Part shown: positions 12,901 to 25,070 of the stretch, in pieces | Layout: every line of letters begins with the position of its first letter | How positions within the stretch are numbered: the first letter of the stretch is position 1 | Assembly: GCA_030062745.1 (NCBI GenBank) | Contig: CP099843.1 | Span: 15,293,997 to 15,357,996, forward strand | DNA: 64,000 nt | Direction of reading: 5' to 3' | Source of the DNA: Capitulum mitella | Taxonomy: Eukaryota > Arthropoda > Thecostraca > Pollicipedomorpha > Pollicipedidae | Notes under the pieces: model-generated | What the model was told of the DNA's origin: nothing | Databases searched by the model: none | The model's input: only the letters and a program-made list of their open reading frames with translations | Translations under genes and position numbers: made by a program

Positions 12901-15619
12901 TTTGATTCGCCTGCCGCGGTCTAAAATAAGGTCCTCATTGTGGAGTCCTTTCACTCGGTGGTGGAATTTTAGGTCGCGTGCCAGTCCATTTGGCCGGATT
13001 ATATTCTGAATGGAGTGGAATTTATTCTCGCTTTTTCTAGCGACTCTGACGTGCCCGCACATGTCACTCTCCATGGATGTGTTGTCGTTCACTGTGACAC
13101 TGGCTTGGCCTACTACAAGCCTCTTTCTCTAAACATCCGCGCTGTACACTCGTCAAACGAGCGAACCTCGTCACCCTCGCTGGCTTCGGCACCGTTGGGC
13201 CCGACCACCAATTCTCCCCTGGCACCGGGATTCTACGCACCAACGCATCACCGGGACAGTCCAAGAGGGTGTACCGTCCGTAGCCGCTGAAACAGCGACC
13301 GAAGGCGTCCACTCAGCATACGCACGGTCCACCAGCCAGCACTGTCCACATCAGCAGCCACTGCACGGCTGATGGATGGAGGAAATCGCTCCCGGAAACG
13401 AACCGCAATCGGCTGAATGTGCGGAATCCGCCCTGAGGATACAGAACGGAGTGCGGACCGGTGTCCTAGGACAAGTACTTTACGTCCATTCTTGCGTCAC
13501 TGCGGGTCCGCACGTTAGATAAAATATCATTGCCACGATTCTGCATGATGTCACTCCTTCAAAAGCGGGAGAAGCAGCCTGGAAGCTGCCAAGAAAAGGG
13601 TGTTGCGCAGGATCTGCTTCTGTTTCTAAAACAAACCGATTCCGATAACGGGATCCGTGAAGCGACTCGGACATCGCTTTGCGAGCCTGGGTAAGTGCGA
13701 TACAGAATTCACGTTACATGTCGTCTTTGGTACAGAAAAGCGTGACCATCCATGATTGTAATAAATTTTGTTTCAACATTAAATGCGTTTTATCGACGGC
13801 GAGGAGCATTTTAGGTATATTCATGGACGAGAAAAATTTCCGTAAGACTATGGGTGACACAAACAAACCAAACGCACAGTGGCGTCTGCTGACAAAGAGA
13901 AGAGCCTTTGTTTCCTAAGCTGCTCAAAGTTTCTCCCGTCTGAGGCTGGGCAGATACATCATGACAAATGTGTAATATTTGCCTTTCCATAAAAAAAATC
14001 GATGCACTGGTTCAAAACTGAGAACGAATACAAAATGAACAGATACGAACAAACGCAAAAAACAGATATTACATGAAAGATAAATGTTTATCCACACGGC
14101 ATATGCACAGGTTCTGACTTGCGCCAAACATGTTCTCTTTCTGAATGCTGTATTGGTCAGAACACGCCAGGAAACATCTCAGAATATATTAATTGGGCCT
14201 CTTCCAGTATCCAAAATAATGTGGACCAGGTATAGCATGAAAGGTGTGTGAAATGTCATTACTAACATATAGCTTGAACTAGTCAACAGTGCTTGTAGAT
14301 ATATAACTAGGCCAAAAAGAACTAGAACAGCCAATTACTTTGCACCCGTATATTAAATATGTCTCTGAGGTATGCCATACTAAAATTGTGGAGTGCTATA
14401 GTGCCAATATAGTTTTGCGGTCAAGCGCTACAAAATTTGCAGTTTGTGACCGAGATGAAATCGAGGTCACACACTGTGAATGTGATAAGGGGCAATGGCG
14501 AACGATCTTCAGTCATATACTAACTTGGAAGTGGAGCTTGGAATATTTACCATACTGCCACACAAGCAGCTTTGTAAATGGACTGGGGTGCCCGTCTATA
14601 CGTTACCTTGAGAACTTCCAAATCATTGTGGGTGTCCCCCCCCCGTATGACTGCGTGTTGAACTCACGAATATTTTTGGATGCTTAACCAATATTGTGGG
14701 AGCGGAATCGCCCATAAGGGTGTTGAAAATTGCACTCGCGCGTCCTGCTGAGGTTGATTTTCAATTCTGGAAGCTGATCTTCGATTTGTTCTTTATTCTC
14801 GTTTACTGGGCTTTATTTTGGTAATTTGAGCAATATGACCCGTAGTTTGGCATTCGAAAAGAATGATGTTGCATATGTGATATCAGTAGCGTTTGTTTTT
14901 GCAGTGTAGCAGTTAATTATCCGTAGTGTTTTATTCTGCATGGTGGTTACCATATGCGACATTATTTTTGCAGTTATTTATAGCAAATGTGTAGCAGTGA
15001 CCTTTGCAGGACTTCCAGTCAGGTTTAAAAAATTTGTTTTAATGTATCTCACCTCTAAATGCTAATCAGCCTGCTGCTAATCTGGGCGAACGTAAAGAGC
15101 GCAGTTGGTTTTGTTTTGACGTTTAGTTTATTCACTTTTCACTAAGCACTATTCCTTTTGAGTCTTTGAGAGCGTAGAAATCCTGTGGGAGCTGGAACTT
15201 TTCTTCAAGCATTCATTTACCAAACAACTTATCTAGACTTGAATCGCAAACAGATTATCGCAAACAGGTCTTGAAAAATAAGACCAAAACTGAAGGGACT
15301 GCATTTAATTTAAGTAAAAGATTAAAAGCTGAAATAAGTACGATCTATGAATGGTTTATTGTCGAGTTCGTTCACTTTGTACCGAATACCGTTCCTTTTT
15401 TGTAATTTGTTGGGGAACCTGGAACCACTGTGAGCGTTTTTAAGATGCGACTTTACATTCAAGGAACGGCACATTCATTTAACTCACAAAAGCTCAAAAG
15501 TAGCGAGGACATTTATTCCAATGAAAGATGCAAATAAACCTAGTGGACGTCTGAAAAAGAGGGACCAGATGGAAATGTCTGATTCTGCCATAGAACCCAT
15601 ACAGAAAAGCGGTCGTCAT

Positions 15620-15668
15620 ATACATAATACATATATACATACAAAACACATACATACATACATACAAA
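15620..15668. repeat. CATA-type microsatellite
   Basis: Short irregular runs of ATACATAT give way to (CATA)n up to about 15664. This is simple-sequence DNA with no coding content. Similar low-complexity TAATGTATA words recur at about 16250-16292. Confidence 0.7.
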
Positions 15669-17997
15669 ACTGACAAAATAATTACAAAAATGTCCTTAAA
15701 TTACAAGTAATATCGCCCAGACCTGACTGCATGGACCGTGACAGAACGACCCATAAATTGCTAACTATAAAAAATCAAACACAGATAAATGCAAAAAACA
15801 CTTCTTGCTACGCTCAGATAGGGGTATTCGTCACCAGTAAAGCCAGTCTTGCGTTGGAGACAAGAAACAAATATTTCAAATCTAGACATTAGTTCTTCCG
15901 CTGAGAACCAATAAAACTGCCGCTCTCCGTGACGTCCGCGTATTTCCTCGGCGCCCGCGGTCGGCCCCAACCAATAAGAGCAATCAATGGAGGGTGGAGG
16001 TTCGAGGTTCGCCGTAGCTGTGCGCCGCTGCAGCCGGGTGATCGGAGCGAATCGGAACAGGCCAGCGCAGAGAACAGAGTGGGACCAAGTGAGGAAAGTA
16101 TCAGCAGGATAGCACAGGGTGGGCCCAGACGTAGCTTGAACGGAAAGTCCCACCCTGGTTGACTTTTCATAAACAGGCTGGTTAGTCCTACCAATGTTCC
16201 TGTTAGTATGTTCAATGCGCGGGTTTCTTAAATATGCCCAAAAGCTTCAGTAATGTATATAATGTAATATAATGTATAGTGTAATGTATATAAGAACTGT
16301 ATTTGTTTATTTCTTTATCTATTTGTTTCAATACAGGTACATCCTCGGGACATCAAGGCTATAAACACAACGTCGCGATGGAACGAGAAGTGGAATCAGT
16401 AAGCAATAGAAGGAAATGGCTAATGTGGGTAACGATAGGAAAGGATGTGATGTTTATTGGGTACATGGTAGGTGGACTTGGTGGCTTAGAAAAAGCCGTC
16501 TGGACGCAGCAGCCACGGGGCGCCGCGAGCAGCAGGCCGACATAGGAATCAGGACAGTAACAATATTCTGCAGTCATCCGCAAATGCAACCCAATACGGG
16601 CCTGTGTATTCTGGCCAACATCCACTCGTGATGTCTCGCAACAGATGTACATAGGGCACGGGCGAACTATAAGACTGTAGGCTCGGCCGAAATAGGACTC
16701 ACCGGAAAACTGTGCGAGACCGATTTGGTAGAGTACATCCATAGTGCAGATCGAGATCGATCAGTAAGTGTAGAGTTTTGAGACATACTGTATAGTACAG
16801 ATTGAATGCTTGCATGAAAGGCCACGTGATCCGAATGTCACGCACAATAAATGATCCAGTCAGACCTGATCTGAACTATAACATTGCAGGCTACATTTCG
16901 GTTGTCTCAGTTCAAACCATTCGTCACGGTGGAACATTCGCTTTTGGCGATCGGGACGCAGCCGGCTTCATGAGGGACCAGGTCGGACAGAGCACGGCAG
17001 AGCTCAGCTGAGCAAAACAGAGCCGAGCCGAGTTCGGACGGTTAGCTAAAGAGGTGGGTCAGGTGCCCTGAACGGCGGACGTTCAGTGGGACGAATCAAC
17101 AGCTGGCGTAAACGGTCTGTCGGAGGGCCTCCTGAATTGTTTTGGTCACGACCGATGGAAACGAAACCGGCGGCATCCTTTTTTAGTAAGACTCCAGCAC
17201 TGACATAGCTATAGCTGTGCAGGTAATCAGACCTTAAAGACGATGCTATGCAGCAAAATACCCTAAACAGCTAGGTGCTTGGTGATAGCGATCGATGCTT
17301 TCGTCCTGAAAAGTGTTTTCTCAGTTTGGCATGCGCAGTTTACAGACGATGCAAGATGAAATGTCTTTCTGGAATGAAATGTTCCCAATTTCCATACAAA
17401 CGATCAACGATCCCCGTTGGCGCCTTAGATCACATCTATTTTTGCTGACCATTCCTGTCCGAAATCGAAACCATGGCCACGTAGACAGTTTCTGTCTTGA
17501 CGTGGAAGGTTCGCACCATTCTTCAGAGTCATCACGGCCGGGAGGAACGCTTTTACACCGGCCGTCATCAATAACCAGACAACAGCGGCCTGGCAGCAAA
17601 CACTCTTTCATTTTCATGGAGCCAGCTTTCTAGAGTTTGGTTCCTGTAGCGTAGACCATTTTTTTAAGCGTGTAGCGCACCATTCGAGCGCGCACTGACA
17701 GTTCGTTCGAATAATGTTTCACGCGATTTTGAACAAACAGTGAAATAGGCCAACATTACAGCACAGAAAGAGTAGGAATAATGACAGTAATCATTCATAA
17801 TTTCCGAATAAATACCAGCCTTTACTACGCTGCCTGTTAAACTACGCGTGTGCGTGCGAGGCACGTACATTACCGTCTGCTGCGAAGGAGCACGAGCCGT
17901 TTTGATTTCCTTTTCAGAACTCGGACTAATGAGGAAACGACAAAGAGAAGAAAAGCATCTGAAGCATTCATCATATTCGTCATCATTGACACGAAAT

Positions 17998-18034
17998 CAT
18001 ATACAAATGTATGTATATACATATATACATATCA
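17998..18034. repeat. ATGTATAC/ATATAC low-complexity tract
   Basis: A short alternating AT-rich tract built of TATACATA words. It is simple sequence only. Confidence 0.55.
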
Positions 18035-18596
18035 AAATGGTTTAAGATAAAAGTGGACGTTAATTGTTACAGATGTAAGGGATTGTATCATGAACGACGT
18101 ATATTGGCCTTCTTTTACGAGTTTTGTACGACGTTTTAGTGAAAATTGGTTGGCAGTGCGCTGTTAACAGTAACCTCCGTAAAAGCATCTACCATTTTAC
18201 AACTGATAGCAAATTGTTTTCGTACAGTTATTGCATGCTGCATTTACGACATTTGTGTACCAGCCATTTTCAACACGGGTTCGAGCTTCACGACGACATG
18301 GTCTTAGTTAATGACTACAGCGAGTACAGTGCTCAAGGAATAATATTTGTAGTAATGATGCTTGATCTTCCAAAAAAAGCATGACAGTTTCCTAAACTAA
18401 CTATCAGGTTTCGGAAACAAAAAAGATATTCTCATGGCCGAGTTTTTGTCCCTGCAAAATTGAAGAGCGCCGGGAAAACTGCTTTCATTTTGGAGACAGA
18501 AACAAGATAATAACTGCAAACGCATCAGACGAAAACTACCCGCATCCGACACGGAAAACCCGGCGGAAATTGCCGCCAGCCGGTGGAGCTACTCAC

Positions 18597-18867
18597 CGAG
18601 AACCAGCACAGCCAGGTCGGAGACCGCCAGACTAAACAGGTAGTAGTTGGTGGCCGTCTGCAGGCCGGGGTTCCTGATGATCACCAGGCACACGGCCACG
18701 TTGCCAACCACGCCCGTCACGAAAATGATCACGTACACGATGGTGATAGGCAGCACCACCTGCAGCGGTAGATACTTGGGCCCGACCTCGTACTGCAGGA
18801 ACGTGTCGGCGTCCTTGTACGAGTACGGGTCGGTGGCGTTGCTGGCCAGGCTGGTCAGGTTCTCCAT
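18597..18867 (-). CDS. Pyrokinin/PBAN/CAPA-type neuropeptide GPCR, coding exon 1 (N-terminus, TM1, TM2)
   Basis: This exon encodes residues 1-90 plus the first base of codon 91 of a class A GPCR that should sit in the plasma membrane and bind an amidated neuropeptide. The N-terminus begins MENLTSLASNATDP and has two N-glycosylation sequons (N3-L-T, N10-A-T). TM1 is about residues 36-63, with the conserved GN (N56). TM2 follows the TATNYYLFSLAVSDL motif, with the conserved Asp at D84. The exon ends in CTC-G followed by GTGAGT, a strong donor in phase 1. The chosen ATG has the good context GCGACCATGG. An in-frame ATG at 18972 would add 35 polar residues lacking conserved features, so the shorter start is preferred. 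The family assignment comes from recognising motifs in all three exons together. PBAN/pyrokinin and CAPA receptors cannot be separated confidently without alignment. Confidence 0.88.
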
Positions 18868-19290
18868 GGTCGCCGCCGCTCTCGGCACCCTGACTCCGCC
18901 GGACTCCCTGTCCTCCTCCGACGGACTCCCCGCCGTTGACGACTTTCGTTCGCCCGCCGAGTCCGAGTCCACTCCCGGAGTCCGGCGGCCGTCCAGCGGC
19001 GGAGTCCGGCCGGCGCTCGGCAGTCGGCGCCCGCGGGCGGCGGCGGCGGCTGCGCGGTGCCGTCTGCGTCCGGAGCGCGGCGCGCCGCGCGAGACCGCCG
19101 GGCGCGGCGGCGGCGGCGGCGGCGCGCTGGGCGCGTGCCACTGGCTCGCCGACGCCGGCCAAGCAGGCTAATGAGCGTCGCGGACGAGCCGAGTAATTGA
19201 AGCTGTCGTCCGTCAGTTGGCGGTCGGCGGGCGCGACAGGTCGCCGATAGCGGGCCTGTCGACTGGCTTAGCGCCACGCCCTGCCGACAA
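18868..19290 (-). promoter_or_regulatory. CpG island at the 5' end of the neuropeptide receptor
   Basis: Immediately upstream of the receptor ATG the sequence becomes extremely GC- and CpG-rich, with GGC runs near 19020-19045 and 19105-19125. The position fits a 5' UTR and core promoter, or the coding extension from the in-frame ATG at 18972. No TATA box stands out. Whether transcription starts here or at an upstream non-coding exon cannot be decided from the sequence. Confidence 0.55.
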
Positions 19291-19588
19291 AGCACAGGTC
19301 AGGGGGCTGGGCGGCGCAGGGGTTCCGGGGGCTCGGTGGTGGCAGAGGTCAGGGACTGGGTGACGCAGAGGTCAGGGGCTGGTGCCGGCAGGGGTCAGGG
19401 GCCGGGTGGCGCAGAGGTCAGGGTTTGGGTGACACAGGGGTCAAGAGACCGGGTTTTGCAGAGGACAGGGTCTGGCTGGCAGCAGGGGTCATGGTCTGGT
19501 GCCGGCAGGGACCAGGGTCTGGGTGGCGCAGAGGTCCGGGTGTGAGCGGGGAAGAGATCGGGAGACCGGGTGGTGCGGAGGACAAATG
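19291..19588 (+). repeat. 23-bp minisatellite carrying AGGTCA words
   Basis: About 13 degenerate copies of a 23-base unit, close to GCAGAGGTCAGGGNCTGGGTGNC, lie some 420-720 bp upstream of the receptor start codon. Exact AGGTCA occurs at 19296, 19346, 19369 and 19415, and GGGTCA variants fill most other units. AGGTCA is the nuclear-receptor half-site, so the array could act as a regulatory platform. It may equally be a neutral minisatellite. The unit length is not a multiple of three, so the open frames across it are not genes. Confidence 0.8.
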
Positions 19589-20510
19589 TTGGCTGGCGGC
19601 TGTCGGCAGGAGCAAAATGCCGGGCCCAGCTGGTCCGTCTTCGCCCCAAGTGCATTGATTTCGTTGCAGAATTCTTGCCGCTGCAAAGAGCGCTGATGAG
19701 CACTGTTGAGCTGGATGGAAATGGTTATGCCTCGGGCTTCTTACTAGCAGTTTACAAAAACGACAGGCGTGAACTCAAAGTTCCGAGGTCTTTGCAAGGC
19801 AATGAACATGGAAGACGAGCCCCTTGGCTATCAATGTGATGAAGATATCTGCTCGCGACAACATTTGCGTGGACCCTAGCTTTGGAGAATTTAGCATTAC
19901 CACTGCGACTTAACATGAGAAGAGATGGTCTAAAGCTATTGCTAGTCCTCCCGTCTGACAAAGTTCCGCCACTATTCGGATCACCCCGCCGTTTTGGCCG
20001 GCCGAGCAGAGTTGATAGCTCCTTGTCGGAGATATCGTCTCCGCCGGGAGCACGTTGGATCCAGGCCGGATAAGGCCGTGAATGAGCCCAGAAATTCAGC
20101 GGAAAATCAAAAGGCAGCAGTCCTGGCATCAGAGCGACTGCAATTACTGGTATGGAATGTTTTTTCTCCCAGAAGGAAATGCGCAGGTTGCCGGCAGCAT
20201 GGCACACTTAATATCCGGACTGTTTTTATCGAGGTAGTGGCGCAGAGATATCTCGGAACACGGATGGTCACAGAGGCCGGGGCAGAACACCTAGCTTTGC
20301 AGCTGCCAGAAAAAAAAACTCCAAGGGCTCACTTAGCGCTCTTACCATGTTTTCACTAAAGAGCGTCCTCGAAGCATTTCACATGCATGATTTTCGTATC
20401 ACAGTCGTGGTATCATGGCTAATTTTCAGCATAGTAGTGGGGTTTCAAACAAAGTCCGTTTCAACCACATCCAAAAAATAACATGGATATGTTTACTACT
20501 CTCTCAATCA
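19589..20510. other. Non-coding spacer upstream of the receptor
   Basis: Mixed-composition DNA with no supportable gene, RNA or repeat. Open frames of 60-150 codons occur on both strands, but none shows conserved motifs. Confidence 0.5.
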
Positions 20511-22533
20511 CGGGCGGATCCAGGACTTCGCCAAAGGGGATGGTCAACGGGGCCACCTCCTGGCCGGGCCTCCCCCCGTCATTTTTTTCTTCAGATACGG
20601 AAAAACCTTGATTTGCTCGGGTTCAGGTGAAATATTTGATACAATTATGCGTTTTTTATCATATGAAGCAACCAAAAAATCAAGCGCGTCATCTTATGTC
20701 GGAAAATTCTGCATTTTGTTCCCCTACAAAGTGGCCGAAATATGACAACAACGGCGGGATTTGAGGCGGTTGTGTCCCGCCCTCTATTTGAAATGTCGTG
20801 TCTGTATCTGGCCCAGGAGCCCCTCTGCCCCCTCGTAGTTCCTGGAGATATTTTTGCAAGCTTAGATTAGGCTCCCTCTCGCTTTTACAGGGGTATTTTT
20901 GGTGGTCTCGGGCCATCTGCCGTGTCAGGGTCCTCATACGGTCTCGGGTTCCTCTTACAGTTTTATGTGTCCCTTGGGACGTCTCAGACGCTCCTTTGGC
21001 GGTTTCAGGGACATCTCGGGCAGTTTCATGCGCTCATCATGCTTCAGGGACAGTTGTCATTGTGGGTTTCCTCCTGTCGTCCCTGGGGAATTTCTGCTGT
21101 TTATGGAGGCCCTCAAGCAGTAACAAGGGCCCTCTATAAGTCTCTCTCTGTCGTGACAGAGGCGCCTCTGGCAATGATCGAGGCCTCTTGGCCGTTTCAG
21201 AACCTGTCAAGACGTCTCAAGGGTTAGTAGTTTTAGAGGCCCCTCTGGTCGTCTCAGGGACCCCTCTTGCTAGAGACTGTTAGTTAACAGTCTCAAAGGC
21301 TCCTCTCTAGTTGTCTCAGGGAAGCACCTGTTGTCCTAGGCGCTCCCCTTGTCATCTCTGGAGAACATTTTTGCCGTTTCATGGGCCCTCTGGCAATTAC
21401 AAAAGGTGGTTTTGTAGTTACAAAAGGCCGCTGTGCAGTGTCATTGGCTCTCTGAACGTCTCCGGTTGTCTCCATGGCTGTATCAGGGGTCTTCTTCTGT
21501 TACATGGAGTATATCTGGCAGTCTTAGGGCCCCTCAAGCCGTATCAGGGGTTTTTTTCTAGCGCTTCAGGGGCCTCACTGGCAGTCTCAGGGGGACCTTT
21601 TCTGTGCTAGGAACCCGCCTAATACACTCGGAGGCCCTCTGGCCGTCCAAGGCCCCCATACCGTCTCAGAGGTCCTCTTATCGTCGTTGCCTCACAGGGC
21701 CTTCCGACGTTTTGGCGGTCTCAGGGGCCATCTGCCGTGCAGCGGCCCATCTTGCCCTCTCAGGAGGCACCGGATCTTTCCAGGGCCCCCTGACTGCATC
21801 AAGAGCCCTCAGGTTTTCAAAAAGACCAGTGCCACCCATTTGGAACCCGTCTCGAGGTTGAGAGGGTCACTGATGAACCCCTCTTCAGGAAATCCCTCTG
21901 TTGGCCACGGTCTGTTTATGCCGTCCTAGTCAACCTCTTAAGTTTTTGCCGTCTCGGGGCCACTCTGGCTCTTTTATCGGCCTCATACACTCTTTTCCAT
22001 TTTGGGGCCCCTCTTGCGGTCCGAGGGACACTTCGAGAGTTTCAGAGGCTCTGCTAATCATCTCAGGGGTCATCTTGCCCTTTCGGGGTCTCATAAACCC
22101 TCCCGGAGGCGCTCTGACTGCATCAGGAATCTTCAGCCTTTCACACAGGCCCGTGAAACCCATTCAGGGTCCCCATGACATTCCAAGGGCCCTTTTGCCG
22201 TCATAAGCGCTCGGTCCTCATCTTGGCAGTAACGAGGGCCCTGTGACGAATTTGGCGAATATCAGGGGCAATCTGCCGCGTTGGAGCCTTGTTGTGGTCT
22301 CAGGGGCCCTTTAGGAACTTCAGGGGACATTTTATGCGTCTCATGGATCATCTAACCCTCCCAGAGGCCCGCTAACTGTATTAAGAACCCGTCCCGTTTC
22401 CACAGAAACATCGTGAAGCTCAAGCTCTTCGCAGCCCCTTTTTAAGTCTGATTCGGGATCCTCCTCATGGGCCCCCTTCTCAGGACTCAAGGGGGCCGAC
22501 CGCCCCATCCCCCCCCCCCCGATCCGAGCCCAC
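20511..22533 (+). mobile_element. Non-autonomous element with a long degenerate 20-bp-period array
   Basis: The left end (GGGCGGATCCAGG..., from 20511) and the right end (reverse complement GGGCTCGGATCGGGGG, to about 22533) form imperfect inverted termini rich in G and C, a style common to invertebrate MITEs. Between them, from about 20880 to 22470, runs a degenerate tandem array with a unit near 20 bases, approximately AGGGGCCCTCTGGCCGTCTC, and some 75 units. The phase is plain at 22301, 22321, 22341 and 22361. Open frames across it reflect the repeat, since 20 is not divisible by three. No transposase is present, and the superfamily is unknown. Confidence 0.6.
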
Positions 22534-24539
22534 TCTCAATAATGGTTGCTGGGTAAGCTTACAAAATGAAAGGCTCTAATGGTTCCATATCTGTGAGCTG
22601 ATTTGCGGAAGCAGGGCGATATCTATTTGCCGTGTCGAAGCCCACTCTGCGCGCTCCATTGGTTGCTCCTCGCTCTCAGAGAGCCGTGCGTCCTAGTTTG
22701 GTTTCCGTTGAGCAGCTGCTAAAAAAAATGTTCAGTAACTTCCATTACCTGGTTTTGCGATATGCTTCCTCCTCCCCCCCGGATACGTCCGGGGTTTATT
22801 ATTCTAGGTAAGTGAAATACGTCGAATGGAAAAAGACCACCGCAAGAGGTTCGCCACTGAACAACGGCGAAAAATGCTTTCCAATACACTATGTCTGCGT
22901 ATATATGCACGTTACTAACAGTATACGCTACATCTAACTACTCTTTTTGCAGATTGTAATAATGTACCGTTGGCGAATAGGGGAACAGTAGCGGGATATG
23001 TAAAGTGCTAACTCATATTCTGATTTCAATAGATTGAACTACTCATGTAATGCATATTTTATTCATATTCCGCACGAAAAGCATTCCGTTTTTATCGTGT
23101 AGTTCAGAACATCACTTGGGCAGAGGGCAATCAGGACTTCACCGGGGTTCGAAGAAATATTTTCCAATGAGGCCACATTAAAGTCGCAAAGCGATATAAA
23201 CTACCAGCCGGTGCAAGCAATGGCTTGTAGTCTCAAGCTCCAGAACTTCATTGCGGTGCCATCTTCACCACCACATTGGCCTTCAACTATGATGGTCAGA
23301 ATGGGAGTGGCTGACGGAGACAAAATTAGAAGTTCAGTCAACCAGAAGTCCAGTTTCCGAAAATGGGTTGTGTTTGTCATAAGCCAACATATGAAAAATT
23401 CATGGAAATTCAGATTATAGTTCCAGCCCGTCCAGAAGCAAATATATCATTCCTTCAACTGCCTGCAGTTTAAAGGTAAGATAGACATTAGCCATGAACT
23501 CCGCACCGCCTCCCATGCTTGTACAATTTTGGGAAAATAGTAAACATTTAAGGTCTAATGGACGGCGCCTTGACATATTCTTTGCTCGCTCTAGTTCAGG
23601 ACGAAATTGTTGATTTTCATAATATAAAAGGCCAGTTCAGACCATTTTCATTGTTGTTGCATCTACGGACGGCAAGAAAAAGCATAGCTTGATCTTAAAG
23701 TAAGCTATGCAATGAAAAAAATTTATGGTCTAGACTTTCTTCAATTCAACCCTGAATTTCAACCCTGAAAACAAATGGAACTCATTCAGTCACATAGACA
23801 GTTTTTCGCGTAGAGCTCAAGAATCGCTGGTAAACAACACGAAACTGCAGGAGGGTGTGCACGGAAAGGCGAGTGCCATTTGGGGGCTGAAAAGCACTAA
23901 ACTGGAGGCCAGCTGCACCAGCGAGGAGGTACACTGTGTGTTCGTTCAACTCGACCCTTCACTCAACGTTTACCTGCTTCTCTCCCTTTTAAACCCTTTC
24001 TTGTCCTCCAACTTTCCATAACGAATGGCCTCAGTTATATCAAAATCATCTTCAGTCTGGATCTCCACATTTAATAACGCAAAAAATGCAAGGAAGAAGT
24101 TAAAACTTATGTTGTTTCATTTACCCGTCCTTCATAAATGTCATAAACATAAACGCTTATAAACGCCATTTTAAACGTCAAATGAAGACCAATTTCGACC
24201 AGATAGCCAGGAGAACAATACTGAAGTCGAATGTTAACTGCAACGTATGTGGGATTTCATAAAATGTCCATCTCGTGGTGCTTTTGGAATGCCTCATCGT
24301 TTTCCTCAATGAAGTTTGCTTGGGCATGGATTTCAATAGCTACATCTTACGATAGGCTGCGTCCTAGATTTCTGATTGCACTTTTCCAAAAACAATGGAA
24401 ACCCCCGCGCTATTTGAGTGTGTATATGTGTCAACCATGACATTCACTCTTACCCAGTCATCCACGACATCACGAGTTCTGCTCAAATCCAGAAACTCCA
24501 CATCCGATCGACGCCAAGCAAATTTTGCTGCCAGGCCCC

Positions 24540-25070
24540 CCATGCCTCGTTCCTGACACGGGGCGGGGAGCCGGACCAGCCAGTCATCGGGCCGGCCGGC
24601 CAGTCGGCGGCCAGGACGGGACGCAGGCTGACTGCCAACTGTCCGGCACACCCGGCCGCCCGTCAGGCACGGACGCCCTGATTGGCATCGCTCCCTCCCC
24701 GTTCCTCCCCGTCCCTCCCCGTCCCGGTCCCGCTCCGTCCTGCTCTGTCCGCCGGCGGCCGGGGCTGGGCTCCCGGACTCGGCGCCCCGGGTCGGACTCC
24801 CTGGACTCCCGGAGCCGGACTCCTGAGGCCGTCTGGGGCCGCCGTCCGACGCAGGGTCGGCTCCGGACGGTCGGACTGGCCGAGCTGTTCGCGGCCGAAA
24901 ACAGCCGAGGCCTTTGTCGGCCCGTGTCCGGCGCGGTCAGAGCACTGCTGAAGCGCGTCTGGCGTGGTCAGCCTACTCTGACAGACTGCCCGTCACGGCC
25001 AAGACACACGGAAAACGGAGCCAGCCGGAATCGGAGCGCGGCGACCTCTATTTTGGTGCGGTCAGATGCC
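24540..25070. promoter_or_regulatory. GC-rich CpG island with GGACTC and CCTCCCCGT words
   Basis: The island is CpG-rich, with short direct repeats: CCTCCCCGT near 24695-24725 and CCGGACTC/GGACTCC near 24773-24828. Transcription-factor-like GC boxes are plausible. The frames are Arg/Pro-rich and unrecognised. It could be an upstream promoter for the minus-strand receptor or for an unseen gene. Confidence 0.35.

Larger units (their letters stand above)
10937..18596 (-). other. Receptor intron 1 (7660 bp)
   Basis: This is the intron between receptor exons 1 and 2, with donor GTGAGT (18591-18596) and acceptor CTTTCAG (10937-10943). It contains one tRNA-like SINE head, one GC-rich island and short AT/ACAT microsatellites, listed separately. 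A moderately GC-rich block near 15930-16150 and the remaining stretches (11400-12540, 12910-15600, 16300-17990, 18040-18580) hold no gene I can support. Confidence 0.85.

Noticed and set aside
20798-22206. Chain of overlapping plus-strand frames suggesting a gene
   Set aside because: The frames shift continually with a 20-bp degenerate tandem array and have no domain content.
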